A stretch of 8,656 nucleotides of DNA from JANXLS01 sp038227045 (GCA_038227045.1 JBBRQD010000176.1:1-8656), one strand, 5' to 3'. Positions 1-7,341 are shown, counted from the first letter of the stretch. Translations and numbers: made by a program. The notes: generated by a model from the letters alone, not told the origin.

Positions 1-151
1 CAATCGCGTTAACCGACCGCGCGCCGGCCATGAAAGCTGTGGCGGCCAATGCCAGCAGAGCATGAAACGGATGACGAACTCCGCGCGGTTTGCGCGGATC
101 GGGAACCTGCTTGAAGGCATCGAAAAGCGAAATTTCAGCGACAACACTCAT
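1..151 (-). CDS. ISAs1-family transposase, N-terminal fragment (cut by window edge)
   Basis: Fifty codons are visible, reading leftward from ATG at 151 and running off the window. The peptide has F10-D-A-F, then VPDPRKPRG at 16-24, then VRHPFHALLALAATAFMAGA at 25-44. This order of PDPR, RHP and a hydrophobic helix ending in AGA is typical of the N-terminal DDE_Tnp_1-associated domain of ISAs1/H-repeat transposases. The catalytic DDE domain would lie outside the window. The start is supported by an AGGAG-type Shine-Dalgarno about 9-10 nt upstream on the minus strand, around 160-165. The gene would mobilise its own insertion sequence by cut-and-paste. Whether the rest is intact cannot be seen. 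Family assignment is from motif memory and fairly confident. Confidence 0.8.
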   Translation of the reverse strand, partial: MSVVAEISLFDAFKQVPDPRKPRGVRHPFHALLALAATAFMAGARSVNAI

Positions 152-221
152 TTTTCTGATCTCCTTTGAATAGAAGATCGGCTATTTCTCTACGAAAAAT
201 GAGGACTTTTGAAAGGCCCTG
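152..221 (-). mobile_element. Leader and candidate terminal end of the ISAs1-like element
   Basis: Read on the minus strand, a CAGGGCCTTTCAAAAGTCC string begins at 221, 70 nt before the transposase ATG. ISAs1-family elements commonly end in CAGGG-type terminal inverted repeats close to the transposase start, so this is a plausible outer boundary. The opposite terminus and the 8-10 bp target duplication are outside the window, so the boundary is inferred. Confidence 0.35.
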
Positions 222-241
222 GATTGGTCGCCCGTCGTTAC

Positions 242-266
242 CCCCTCTCCCTCAAGGGGAGAGGGG
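242..266. repeat. REP-like GC-rich palindrome
   Basis: Positions 242-252 pair with 256-266: a C/T-rich arm CCCCTCTCCC, then about 3-5 nt around CAA, then a GGGGAGAGGGG arm. This is an 11-bp stem counting one terminal T-G pair. The same kind of CCCTCTCCC...GGGAGAGGG palindrome is scattered between genes in many unrelated bacterial genomes as a REP-like element. It lies between the ISAs1-like end and the YihY-family gene. No U-tract follows, so it is not called a terminator. Confidence 0.6.
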
Positions 267-321
267 AACTGCCCCGCCACTTTCCATTTGGCCAAGCGCT
301 CGAAGACCGTATGCTTATTTT

Positions 322-357
322 TGAGAACCTGAATCCTTGAACCTGAAACTTGAAACC
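322..357. repeat. Degenerate 7-nt tandem repeats (CTGAAAC-like)
   Basis: Five imperfect 7-nt units follow each other: TGAGAAC, CTGAATC, CTTGAAC, CTGAAAC, TTGAAAC. GAACCTGAA occurs exactly twice, at 325-333 and 339-347, 14 nt apart. The array ends 17 nt before the start of the YihY-family gene, so it lies in its promoter or leader region. A regulatory role is possible but not shown. Low-complexity heptad arrays of this kind also occur as dispersed repeats. Confidence 0.5.
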
Positions 358-374
358 GTTTTCGAGGTGTGGAA

Positions 375-1244
375 ATGAAATCAATGTGGACGTTGGGCGG
401 ATTGACGTGGACGCAATTCGGCTGGCGCATGTGGGAAAACGAAAGCGAACTGCTCGCGCGGTCCGCGCAGCTTTCATACTATTTCCTGCTGGCGATTATT
501 CCGATGCTGCTGTGCTTGACCTCCATAATCGGCTTCGTCATGGGAGCGCATTCCGGTTTGACGCGCAATCTCTTCGACTATTTAAGCGAAGTGATGCCGC
601 CTGCCGCATACGAACTGATTCGCTCGGCGATGCTGGATATCCGCCAGGGCCGCAGCGGCAGCACACTGTCATTCGGCCTAATTGCGGCTCTCTGGGCGGC
701 ATCGAGCGGGGTTGAAGCGATCGCAGGCTCGCTGAATGCCGCGTACAACGTGAAAGAAACCCGCCCGTGGTGGACTACGAAAGCGATTTCCATCGGTTTG
801 ACAATCGGCCTTTCGTTGCAGGTTTTGATTGCGCTCGCATTGGTGCTTTATGGCGGAAAAATTTCAGATGCCATTGCGTCGGCGTGCGGTTTTGGCCCCT
901 GGTTTGGAATCGTCTGGAAAACGTTGCAGTATCCCATCGTGATCGCGTTTATTCTGCAAACGCTGGCCATGGTCTATTATTTCGCGCCGAATTTGCGCGG
1001 TAAAACGTGGCGCTGGATCACCCCCGGTTCCGTCGTCGGCACCGCGCTTTGGATTCTCGTTTCCTTTGCCTTTCGGCTTTATCTTCATTACTTCGATACC
1101 TACAGCAAGACATACGGTTCGCTGGGCGCCGTGATAGTGTTGATGCTGTGGCTCTACCTGACCAGCTCGGCGATACTGCTGGGCGGAAGAATCAATTCCG
1201 AAATTGAAAACGCAATCGGGACGACCGATTGCAGCGAGCTCTGA
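375..1244 (+). CDS. YihY/virulence factor BrkB family integral membrane protein
   Basis: This 289-residue inner-membrane protein has about six hydrophobic segments, near residues 33-57, 96-117, 136-160, 180-203, 216-234 and 248-271. Family hallmarks are the early AQLSYYFLLAIIPMLLCL segment, YYFAPN in the middle, and the C-terminal YGSLGAVIVLMLWLY followed by a glycine-rich turn (LLGGRINSE). Length fits the family (about 280-320). Members are often mislabelled ribonuclease BN; the real role, possibly transport or envelope function, is unsettled. ATG at 375 is chosen because GAGG at 364-367 sits 7 nt upstream. An in-frame GTG at 369 would leave only 1 nt spacing. The next gene begins 103 nt downstream with its own ribosome site, so cotranscription is uncertain. 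The short tail after residue 276 is hydrophilic. Confidence 0.9.
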   Translation: MKSMWTLGGLTWTQFGWRMWENESELLARSAQLSYYFLLAIIPMLLCLTSIIGFVMGAHSGLTRNLFDYLSEVMPPAAYELIRSAMLDIRQGRSGSTLSFGLIAALWAASSGVEAIAGSLNAAYNVKETRPWWTTKAISIGLTIGLSLQVLIALALVLYGGKISDAIASACGFGPWFGIVWKTLQYPIVIAFILQTLAMVYYFAPNLRGKTWRWITPGSVVGTALWILVSFAFRLYLHYFDTYSKTYGSLGAVIVLMLWLYLTSSAILLGGRINSEIENAIGTTDCSEL

Positions 1245-1274
1245 ACGAAGGCAGCGCGTCCCTTTACAGACCCG

Positions 1275-1312
1275 TTACAAATTCACGGAACGAGACGGGG
1301 TATGATGGCGTT
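1275..1312 (+). promoter_or_regulatory. Possible promoter upstream of the HEWGTFTS-family gene
   Basis: TATGAT at 1301-1306 resembles a sigma-70 -10 box, but the nearest -35-like TTACAA (1275-1280) is 20 nt away, which is too far. An alternative is an ECF-type arrangement, GGAAC at 1287-1291 and CGTT at 1309-1312, 17 nt apart. That would start transcription about 15-20 nt before the AGGAG at 1335. Neither is strong; the region is listed because the gene follows a 103-nt gap. Confidence 0.22.
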
Positions 1313-1347
1313 GTGAGCAAACCCCCATCTTTTTAGGAGTCCGCGCC

Positions 1348-2640
1348 ATGAAATATTTCTCGATTGTTCTGCTTGTGCAGTGTTCGCTCTTCGCGGCATT
1401 CGCCGCAGATGACCCCCGGCTTGTGATTCACGAGTGGGGCACGTTTACGTCGCTGCAAAATGACGCGGGCCGTGCGTTGGGCGGAATTAACGTGGACGAC
1501 GAACGGCTGCCGCGCTTCGTCAAGACGATCGGGCAGGATCTGGTCGCCTTCGCCGGCAACAAAGGTTTTGCGTTCACGCATCCCGATATCGCGATGCGGC
1601 TGGAAACGCCGGTCGTCTATTTCCATCCCGCAAAAGCTCAAGCGCTGCCGATGACGCTGGATTTTGAAGTCGGATTCAAAGGCGGCTGGCTGACTCAATT
1701 CTATCCCAATGCCGCCTTCACTGCCCCCGGATTCAGCAACAACGAATTGAATCCCGGCCGCATCTCGGCGGCGACATTCGGCACTCTGGCGTGGCGCGGC
1801 TTGAAGTTGGGAGTCGATGCACCGGTTCCGGTAACAAAATTCAACGTCTGGACCGCTCCGCGCGCGGTGGACGCTGCCACGGTCGTCAACGGGGAAGGCC
1901 AGGCGGAGAAGTTCCTCTTTTATCGAGGCGTTGGAAATATCGCTGCACCGCTGAAAGTCGTGCGGCCCAGCCGCAAATCCGGCGAGCTGCTGATTCAATC
2001 GCAACTCGACAAGGCGCTCGACGGCGCGAAAGGCATGGACGTCCGCACACTGTGGCTCGCGCATTTCAGGCCGGACGGCACGTGCGCGTTTAGCGTCGAG
2101 CATCCCAGCGGATTTCTGTTGAATTCGCCCGAATTCAAAAAGGCGGATGCGGGGCTGAAATTGAACGCCGACTTTTCACCCGGCCAATACGGCAAGGAAA
2201 ATTTGACCGCGCTGAAAAAGTCGATGCGCGAGTCCTTGATCGCGGACGGTCTGTTTGCCGACGAAGCGGACGCGCTGCTCAACACATGGGAAACGTCCTA
2301 CTTCAAGAGCGCCGGCCTGCGGCTCTTCTTCCTTGTGCCGCACGCCTGGACCGATCACTATCTGCCGGTGAAAGTCTCGGTGCCGTCCGACATCTCGCGC
2401 GTGATGGTCGGCCGCATCGAACTCCTGTCACCCGAACAGGACGGGGCGCTCGATCAACTCGCCGCCGCTACCGATTTCAGTGATGCCGGAATTCAAAGGA
2501 TGTGGCCGATGATCAAAACGCTGGGACGCTTTACGACACCACTGCTGTTGGAACGTCTGAAAAATCAGTCCTCTCCGGGAATTCAGGAAGCGGCCAAAAT
2601 CTACGCGATGCCGGTGTACGATTTCAGCCGCACGAAATGA
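1348..2640 (+). CDS. Secreted protein of unknown function, HEWGTFTS family
   Basis: This 430-residue protein starts with a signal peptide: MKY, then hydrophobic residues 4-18 (FSIVLLVQCSLFAAF), with likely cleavage after A19 or A20. It should therefore be exported. The mature protein opens with VIHEWGTFTSLQ at 26-37. Further blocks are RLETPVVYFHP (84-94), EKFLFYRGVG (187-196), LLNTWETSYF (310-319), GLRLFFLVPHAW (323-334) and RVMVGRIELLSPEQ (351-364). From memory, the same blocks recur in order in hypothetical proteins of planctomycetes, acidobacteria, verrucomicrobia and myxobacteria, but no function is known. Only one cysteine (C246) remains in the mature chain, and no lipobox is seen. AGGAG at 1335-1339, 8 nt before the ATG, fixes the start. 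The deacetylase gene follows after 84 nt. Confidence 0.82.
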   Translation: MKYFSIVLLVQCSLFAAFAADDPRLVIHEWGTFTSLQNDAGRALGGINVDDERLPRFVKTIGQDLVAFAGNKGFAFTHPDIAMRLETPVVYFHPAKAQALPMTLDFEVGFKGGWLTQFYPNAAFTAPGFSNNELNPGRISAATFGTLAWRGLKLGVDAPVPVTKFNVWTAPRAVDAATVVNGEGQAEKFLFYRGVGNIAAPLKVVRPSRKSGELLIQSQLDKALDGAKGMDVRTLWLAHFRPDGTCAFSVEHPSGFLLNSPEFKKADAGLKLNADFSPGQYGKENLTALKKSMRESLIADGLFADEADALLNTWETSYFKSAGLRLFFLVPHAWTDHYLPVKVSVPSDISRVMVGRIELLSPEQDGALDQLAAATDFSDAGIQRMWPMIKTLGRFTTPLLLERLKNQSSPGIQEAAKIYAMPVYDFSRTK

Positions 2641-2724
2641 AGCGCACGAATATTGTTTTTGCGTTCCACGCCAGCCGGATTAAACCATAGGCATCGATCG
2701 GACCAAGACCCGAGGATCCATGCC

Positions 2725-3687
<963 letters not shown>

Positions 3688-3703
3688 TCATAGAGGTCCG
3701 ACG

Positions 3704-5629
3704 ATGAACAATTGCCGCGACGAAAAACCTGTAACGACCGATCCGGCGGTGCCGGAGGCAGAGGCATGGGTGCCATCGCCAGAGTTCATCGCCACGACCA
3801 ATATCGCCTGGTTGACGCGCGGCGTCTTCGGTTCGGATCTCTCTGGATTTGATTCGTATGCGCAATTGCACGCGTGGTCGGTGCAGAACCGCGAGGCATT
3901 TTGGGCGCTGGCCATTGAACGGCTGGGAATCCGCTTTCAACGCCTGTTCAGCCGCATCGCCGATCTGTCGCGCGGCGTCGAGTTGCCGAATTGGCTCGTC
4001 GATGCGCAGTTGAACATCGTTGAGAGCTGCTTCTCCGCGCCCGCCAATTCGCCGGCGATTATTTATCAAACCGAAGGCGGCAAGCTGGGCACCGTGACCG
4101 TGAGTGAACTTGAGACGCTGACCAACCGCGTCGCATCGAGTCTCAAAAGTCGCGGATTCGCGCCCGATCGTCCCGGCGTTCAAGGCGCCGCGTTCGCGAT
4201 CGCCATGCCGATGACGGTCGAGGCCGTCGTCATTTATCTCGGCATCGTCAAAGCCGGCTGCGTGGCGGTCGGAATCGCGGACAGTTTTCGGCCAAAAGAA
4301 ATTGCCGCGCGCTTGCGATTGTCCAACGCGGCGGGTGTCTTCACTCAAGATGTCACGCTGCGCGGCGGCAAGACGCTGCCGCTCTACGCCAACGTGATCG
4401 AAGCCGGAGCGCCGATCACGATCGTGCTCCCGGCCAAAAAAGACGTGAGCCTTCCGTTGCGCGCGGGCGATTGCGCATGGTCCGATTTCCTGAATGGTGA
4501 GGACCCATTCGACGCGGCAATTCGCGAACCGTCGGACACGCTGAACATTCTCTTTTCATCGGGAACGACTGGCGAGCCGAAGGCGATTCCGTGGCCGCAG
4601 ACAACGCCGCTCAAATGCGCCACCGACGCGCACTTTCACCAAAACGTCCAGCCCGGCGATGTGCTCGTCTGGCCGACGAACCTCGGCTGGATGATGGGAC
4701 CGTGGCTGATTTTCGCAAGCTTGCTCAACAAAGCCGCCATGGGCATTTATTCCGGCGCGCCGACCGGGCGCGAGTTCGGCCGCTTCGTGCAAGATTCAAA
4801 AGCGACGATGCTGGGAGTCGTGCCCAGCATTGTCAAAACGTGGCGCGCCACGGACTGCATGAAAGGCCTGGACTGGAGCGCACTAAAAGTCTTCAGTTCG
4901 ACCGGCGAATGCTCCAACGGTGACGACATGCGCTGGTTGATGGAGCAGGCCGGGGGAGCCGCTCCGGTGATTGAGTACTGCGGTGGCACCGAAATCGGCG
5001 GCGGCTACATCACCGGAACAGTCACGCGCCCCTGTCGTGCCGGCACATTCAACGCGCCGGCGCTGGGGTTGGATTTGGTGATCCTCGACGAAGCAGGCCA
5101 ACCGGCTGAAAACGGCGAGCTGTTCATCGTCGGGCCATCCATCGGACTTTCCACAACTCTGCTCAACAAAGATCATCACGAAGTCTATTTCGCGGGCACG
5201 CCGCGCGGACCGAATGGCGAGATATTGCGCCGCCACGGCGATGAAATGCAACAACTTCCTGGCGGTTATTGGCGCGGCCACGGTCGAGCCGACGACACGA
5301 TGAATCTCGGCGGCATCAAAGTCAGTTCCGCCGAGATCGAAAAGACATTACAATCGGTGCCAAACGTGTTGGAAACGGCGGCCATCGCAGTTTCACCAGA
5401 CGGTGGTCCAAGCCAGTTGGTAATTTACGCGGTGTGCTCGGCCGGACAGCCGTCGAACAAAGAGCAATTATTGGCCGCGATGCAGAACGCCATCAAGCGC
5501 GATCTTAACCCGCTCTTTAAAATCCACACGCTCGAGCGTCTCGATGCGCTCCCGCGCACGGCATCCAACAAAGTGATGCGGCGCGAGCTGCGCGATCGAG
5601 AACTTATTAGACGAAAAAGTCTTGGCTAA
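3704..5629 (+). CDS. AMP-forming acyl-CoA synthetase (acetyl-/acetoacetyl-CoA synthetase superfamily)
   Basis: This 641-residue ANL-superfamily enzyme activates a carboxylic acid with ATP to an acyl-AMP, then transfers it to CoA. Residues about 20-110 resemble the N-terminal domain of acetyl-CoA synthetases. Adenylation motifs follow: P-loop LFSSGTTGEPKAIPW (283-297), YCGGTEIGGGY (425-435), RHGD (510-513, in the place of the usual TGD), GRADDTMNLGGIKVSSAEIE (527-546), and the C-terminal catalytic-lysine motif LPRTASNKVMRREL (616-629) with K623. All core residues look intact. The RTASNK form with Asn before the lysine, and the overall layout, recall plant-type AAE17/AAE18 acyl-activating enzymes more than canonical Acs, so the acid may not be acetate. 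AGAGG at 3692-3696, 7 nt before ATG, supports the start. It lies directly after the deacetylase gene. No CDS follows on this strand until 6182. Confidence 0.92.
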   Translation: MNNCRDEKPVTTDPAVPEAEAWVPSPEFIATTNIAWLTRGVFGSDLSGFDSYAQLHAWSVQNREAFWALAIERLGIRFQRLFSRIADLSRGVELPNWLVDAQLNIVESCFSAPANSPAIIYQTEGGKLGTVTVSELETLTNRVASSLKSRGFAPDRPGVQGAAFAIAMPMTVEAVVIYLGIVKAGCVAVGIADSFRPKEIAARLRLSNAAGVFTQDVTLRGGKTLPLYANVIEAGAPITIVLPAKKDVSLPLRAGDCAWSDFLNGEDPFDAAIREPSDTLNILFSSGTTGEPKAIPWPQTTPLKCATDAHFHQNVQPGDVLVWPTNLGWMMGPWLIFASLLNKAAMGIYSGAPTGREFGRFVQDSKATMLGVVPSIVKTWRATDCMKGLDWSALKVFSSTGECSNGDDMRWLMEQAGGAAPVIEYCGGTEIGGGYITGTVTRPCRAGTFNAPALGLDLVILDEAGQPAENGELFIVGPSIGLSTTLLNKDHHEVYFAGTPRGPNGEILRRHGDEMQQLPGGYWRGHGRADDTMNLGGIKVSSAEIEKTLQSVPNVLETAAIAVSPDGGPSQLVIYAVCSAGQPSNKEQLLAAMQNAIKRDLNPLFKIHTLERLDALPRTASNKVMRRELRDRELIRRKSLG

Positions 5630-5630
5630 A

Positions 5631-5678
5631 GATCAATTCGGGTCAGTCTACTTTAATTCGACTTTGCTGACCTTGATC
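5631..5678. terminator. Possible bidirectional terminator between convergent genes
   Basis: GATCAA (5631-5636) and GGTCAG (5641-5646) pair with TTGATC (5673-5678) and CTGACC (5667-5672). This makes a 12-bp stem with a 4-nt TTCG bulge and a 20-nt loop. It begins 1 nt after the synthetase stop, and its right arm lies in the last codons of the convergent small gene. No U-tract follows in either direction, so termination activity is inferred from position and symmetry only. Confidence 0.35.
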
Positions 5679-5956
5679 ATGTGCTTATCGCCATCCTTGC
5701 TGACTTCGCCGGTCACGCTGCCTTCTTTCCCAGCCTTGCAGATTTCTTTGTGGTTCTTCTTGTCGCCGGCGGCGTCGAAGTAATAAACCACATCCTTGCC
5801 ACCTTCCTTTACCACCACGACAGTGGCGCATTTGTCGGCCAATTTCAATTCGCACTTAGCGCAAGTGACATTGCCCTTAAGGGTGACTTCCTCGGCAAAT
5901 GAGGACGCGGTAAAAAAAACGAGCAGCAACGGAAGCGCAAACAAAATCTTGTTCAT
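5648..5956 (-). CDS. Small secreted Cys-containing protein (DUF6370-like), function unknown
   Basis: This 102-residue precursor has a clear signal peptide: MNK, a hydrophobic core about 4-17, and likely cleavage after A21 (SSFA-EEV). The mature part of about 81 residues is lysine-rich and carries C32-x2-C35, C43 and C73, plus H69 four residues before C73. The pattern VTLKGNVTCAKCELKLADKC followed by a beta-rich stretch (VVVVKEGGKDVVYYF) resembles, from memory, small periplasmic proteins labelled DUF6370. The cysteines could bind a metal or form disulfides; nothing in the sequence decides this. ATG at 5956 is chosen because AAGGAG lies about 9 nt upstream; an in-frame ATG at 5995 would bury the signal peptide behind 13 polar residues. 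It is convergent with the synthetase gene (18-nt gap) and divergent from the PadR operon. Confidence 0.75.
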   Translation of the reverse strand: MNKILFALPLLLVFFTASSFAEEVTLKGNVTCAKCELKLADKCATVVVVKEGGKDVVYYFDAAGDKKNHKEICKAGKEGSVTGEVSKDGDKHMIKVSKVELK

Positions 5957-5971
5957 AACAATTTGCTCCTT

Positions 5972-6021
5972 TTCGAGACTCGAAGATTGACACACGCCTG
6001 CTAAGCGACAGGCCTAAAGGC
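5972..6021 (-). promoter_or_regulatory. Palindrome and hairpins in the leader of the small secreted protein gene
   Basis: Just upstream of the AAGGAG ribosome site is a perfect 13-nt palindrome, TTCGAG-A-CTCGAA (5972-5984). A second inverted repeat, GCCTG (5996-6000) with CAGGC (6009-6013), has an 8-nt loop. It overlaps a third, GCCT-AA-AGGC (6012-6021), so the last two hairpins exclude each other. An operator or RNA leader role is possible. No good sigma-70 promoter was found for this gene. Confidence 0.3.
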
Positions 6022-6145
6022 GCCCAACGGTACAACTTTCCATTGGAGATCTGGGACAGACACTGGCTGAATACACTCAAAACACACTTAAATAGCGGCT
6101 CATCTCGCCGAATTCCTGAATTCTCATTTTTTACATGCTCCAAAC

Positions 6146-6174
6146 TTGACATACCTTAAACCATGAGGTATAGT
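6146..6174 (+). promoter_or_regulatory. Sigma-70 promoter of the PadR operon
   Basis: TTGACA at 6146-6151 is a perfect -35 box, and TATAGT at 6169-6174 is a near-perfect -10 box, with the ideal 17-nt spacing. Transcription would start about 6180-6182, at or next to the padR-family ATG at 6182. This predicts a leaderless mRNA. Confidence 0.85.
6151..6171. promoter_or_regulatory. Palindromic operator, probable PadR autoregulation site
   Basis: ATACCT (6151-6156) and AGGTAT (6166-6171) form an inverted repeat with 9 nt between the arms; one more inner pair, A6158 with T6164, extends the symmetry. The site fills the space between the -35 and -10 boxes and overlaps both. Binding there would block RNA polymerase. 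Since the first gene encodes a PadR dimer, autorepression is the natural inference. Confidence 0.65.
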
Positions 6175-6181
6175 GTCAACG

Positions 6182-6541
6182 ATGACAAATCGACGAACCA
6201 ATCCTGTATTTCTCAACGGTGTCCCGGAACTGCTCATACTGCATCTGCTGGCCCAGAAACCGATGTACGGCTATGAACTCGTGCAGACCATACGGGCCAC
6301 GACCGAACAGGCATTCGAGTTTGGCGAAGGGTGTATTTATCCAATCCTCCATCGGCTTGAAGCGGACGGTATGTTGCTGGCGAAAACGGAGACAGTGGCC
6401 GGTCGAAACCGAGTTACCTATCGGGTGACGGAGAATGGCCGAAAGCAGCTTGCCAATTCTGTAGCGTCATGGGAGCAAGTGGTCAAGGCTGTCAGCCGTG
6501 TCCTGCAAGGAGGTGAAAATGCCCAACCCGCCTTGGCTTGA
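6182..6541 (+). CDS. PadR-family transcriptional regulator
   Basis: This 119-residue winged-helix protein is a likely dimeric repressor. Motifs are ELLILHLLAQKPMYGYELVQ (16-35), GEGCIYPILHRLEADGML (48-65) containing the recognition helix, and the wing and strand RVTYRVTENGRKQL (77-90). The C-terminal helix (about 91-109) is the usual dimerisation element. Length is normal for the short PadR class (about 100-120). ATG 6182 is chosen over an in-frame GTG at 6173 because the GTG lies inside the -10 box and would not be transcribed. The GAGG at 6165-6168 also belongs to the promoter and operator, so it cannot act as a ribosome site. Translation would then be leaderless. The downstream membrane gene overlaps this one by 23 nt, so both should be controlled together. 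The inducer is unknown. Confidence 0.93.
   Translation: MTNRRTNPVFLNGVPELLILHLLAQKPMYGYELVQTIRATTEQAFEFGEGCIYPILHRLEADGMLLAKTETVAGRNRVTYRVTENGRKQLANSVASWEQVVKAVSRVLQGGENAQPALA
6507..6516 (+). promoter_or_regulatory. Perfect Shine-Dalgarno inside the padR-family gene
   Basis: AAGGAGGTGA at 6507-6516 is a full-length match to the usual 16S anti-SD. The GGAGG core ends 5 nt before ATG 6519. It decides that start over the in-frame GTG at 6498 and allows efficient, possibly coupled, translation of the second gene. It contrasts with the leaderless first gene. Confidence 0.8.
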
Positions 6542-7205
6542 GGAGATAAGAGCGAATCTTACCTCTCAAGGTCTCCCACAACCTTATATTGAACGGCTCG
6601 TTCGAGAATTGCGTGACCACCACAATGACATTATTGATGAGGGAATGAATATGGAATCTGAAAAGAACAGTGCCGCCGACCAACGCATGGGGCAACCCGC
6701 ACATATCGCTGAAGCGGCTGCATGCGAATATAGCGTGAATTCGCCACTTTACTGCCATACGCAGAAGACTCCGAAATTTTGGCGTCTAAGCTGGTTTATG
6801 TTTGCGCTCCTTTTATTCGCGCTTGGATTCCAGTTGTCAGATGACCTTGAAACTTCATTGTTACAGTGTTTGGAAGGCTTGCTTTTTGTTCTGATCGGAT
6901 TGTCCTTTCAACAACTGACAGTTTCAGATGAGGGCGTTAGGCTGAACATTCGGTTCGGGCCATTGTCCCTGTACCGCGCCAAAATTTTATACAGCGACAT
7001 CCAAAAGGTGGAGGTCGGCGAATTTCCATTCATCGGACCGCCTGGCCACAAGGGACGATTATTGAGTCTTTGGGGGACTAAATATGTGGCGATTCAATTA
7101 CAGAAAAGCCAGATAAAGCTTGGAACTGACGATCCCGCTAACTTGGCAGCCTTTCTTCAAGGAAAGATTAGCCAGTGCGCATCTGGCGCTCAGGTATCGG
7201 CCTAA
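6519..7205 (+). CDS. PadR-associated membrane protein, HAAS-like N-terminus and PH-like C-terminus
   Basis: This 228-residue protein has three parts. Residues about 5-72 (WLEEIRANL, LVRELRDHHNDIIDEGM, RMGQPAHIAEAAACEY) resemble the HAAS/permease-prefix helical domain that often follows PadR genes. Two transmembrane segments follow at about 88-106 (FWRLSWFMFALLLFALGF) and 114-131. The C-terminal part, about 135-216, contains RFGPLSLYRAKILYSDIQKV, KYVAIQLQ and IKLGTDDPANLAAFL, a pattern like bacterial PH-type domains facing the cytoplasm. No transporter ATPase or enzyme motif is present. It is cotranscribed with the PadR repressor through a 23-nt overlap. A role in membrane stress or signalling is inferred from context only. 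Three cysteines in the C-terminal half are not arranged as a motif. Base composition is lower in G+C than the synthetase region. Confidence 0.72.
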   Translation: MPNPPWLEEIRANLTSQGLPQPYIERLVRELRDHHNDIIDEGMNMESEKNSAADQRMGQPAHIAEAAACEYSVNSPLYCHTQKTPKFWRLSWFMFALLLFALGFQLSDDLETSLLQCLEGLLFVLIGLSFQQLTVSDEGVRLNIRFGPLSLYRAKILYSDIQKVEVGEFPFIGPPGHKGRLLSLWGTKYVAIQLQKSQIKLGTDDPANLAAFLQGKISQCASGAQVSA

Positions 7206-7228
7206 GAATCATTGATTGATAGTGTGCG

Positions 7229-7250
7229 AGTCGTGAGATCACACACGACT
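7229..7250 (+). terminator. Hairpin after the PadR operon, weak terminator candidate
   Basis: AGTCGTG (7229-7235) pairs perfectly with CACGACT (7244-7250) around an 8-nt loop, 24 nt after the stop of the membrane protein gene. A competing GTGTG/CACAC pairing exists. What follows is TACAACC, with no U-tract, so intrinsic termination would be weak. Confidence 0.35.
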
Positions 7251-7303
7251 TACAACCAACGACCTCGTTGAGCGCCGGCAGTCTCAGTTAAGCCGACGCC
7301 TCG

Positions 7304-7341
7304 AAAAACGCCCAAACCAGCCGGCGATCATTTCCGCCGGC
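7304..7341 (-). terminator. GC-rich hairpin, terminator candidate for the DUF883-like gene
   Basis: GCCGGCG (7320-7326) pairs with CGCCGGC (7335-7341) around 8 nt. Read on the minus strand it lies about 45 nt beyond the stop of the gene ending at 7386. It is followed by TGGTTTGGGCGTTTTT, whose T-run at 7304-7308 is some 12 nt from the stem. A further near-palindrome, GGGCCAATTGGTCC (7356-7369), lies nearer the stop. Confidence 0.35.

Noticed and set aside
2653..2724. TTG start 24 codons upstream for the deacetylase
   Set aside because: No ribosome site precedes it and the extra residues match nothing in the family; ATG 2725 has GAGG at proper spacing.
6104..6130. GAATTC-CT-GAATTC followed by a T-run as a terminator
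   Set aside because: The two sites are only 2 nt apart and cannot form a stable hairpin loop, the arms are AT-rich, and no plus-strand gene ends nearby.
6173..6181. GTG start for the PadR protein
   Set aside because: It lies within the -10 box of a near-consensus promoter and would not be in the mRNA.
7233..7242. GTGAGATCAC resembling a half-formed CRP-type site
   Set aside because: The spacing does not fit TGTGA-N6-TCACA, it lies downstream of the operon rather than at a promoter, and it is part of a hairpin.
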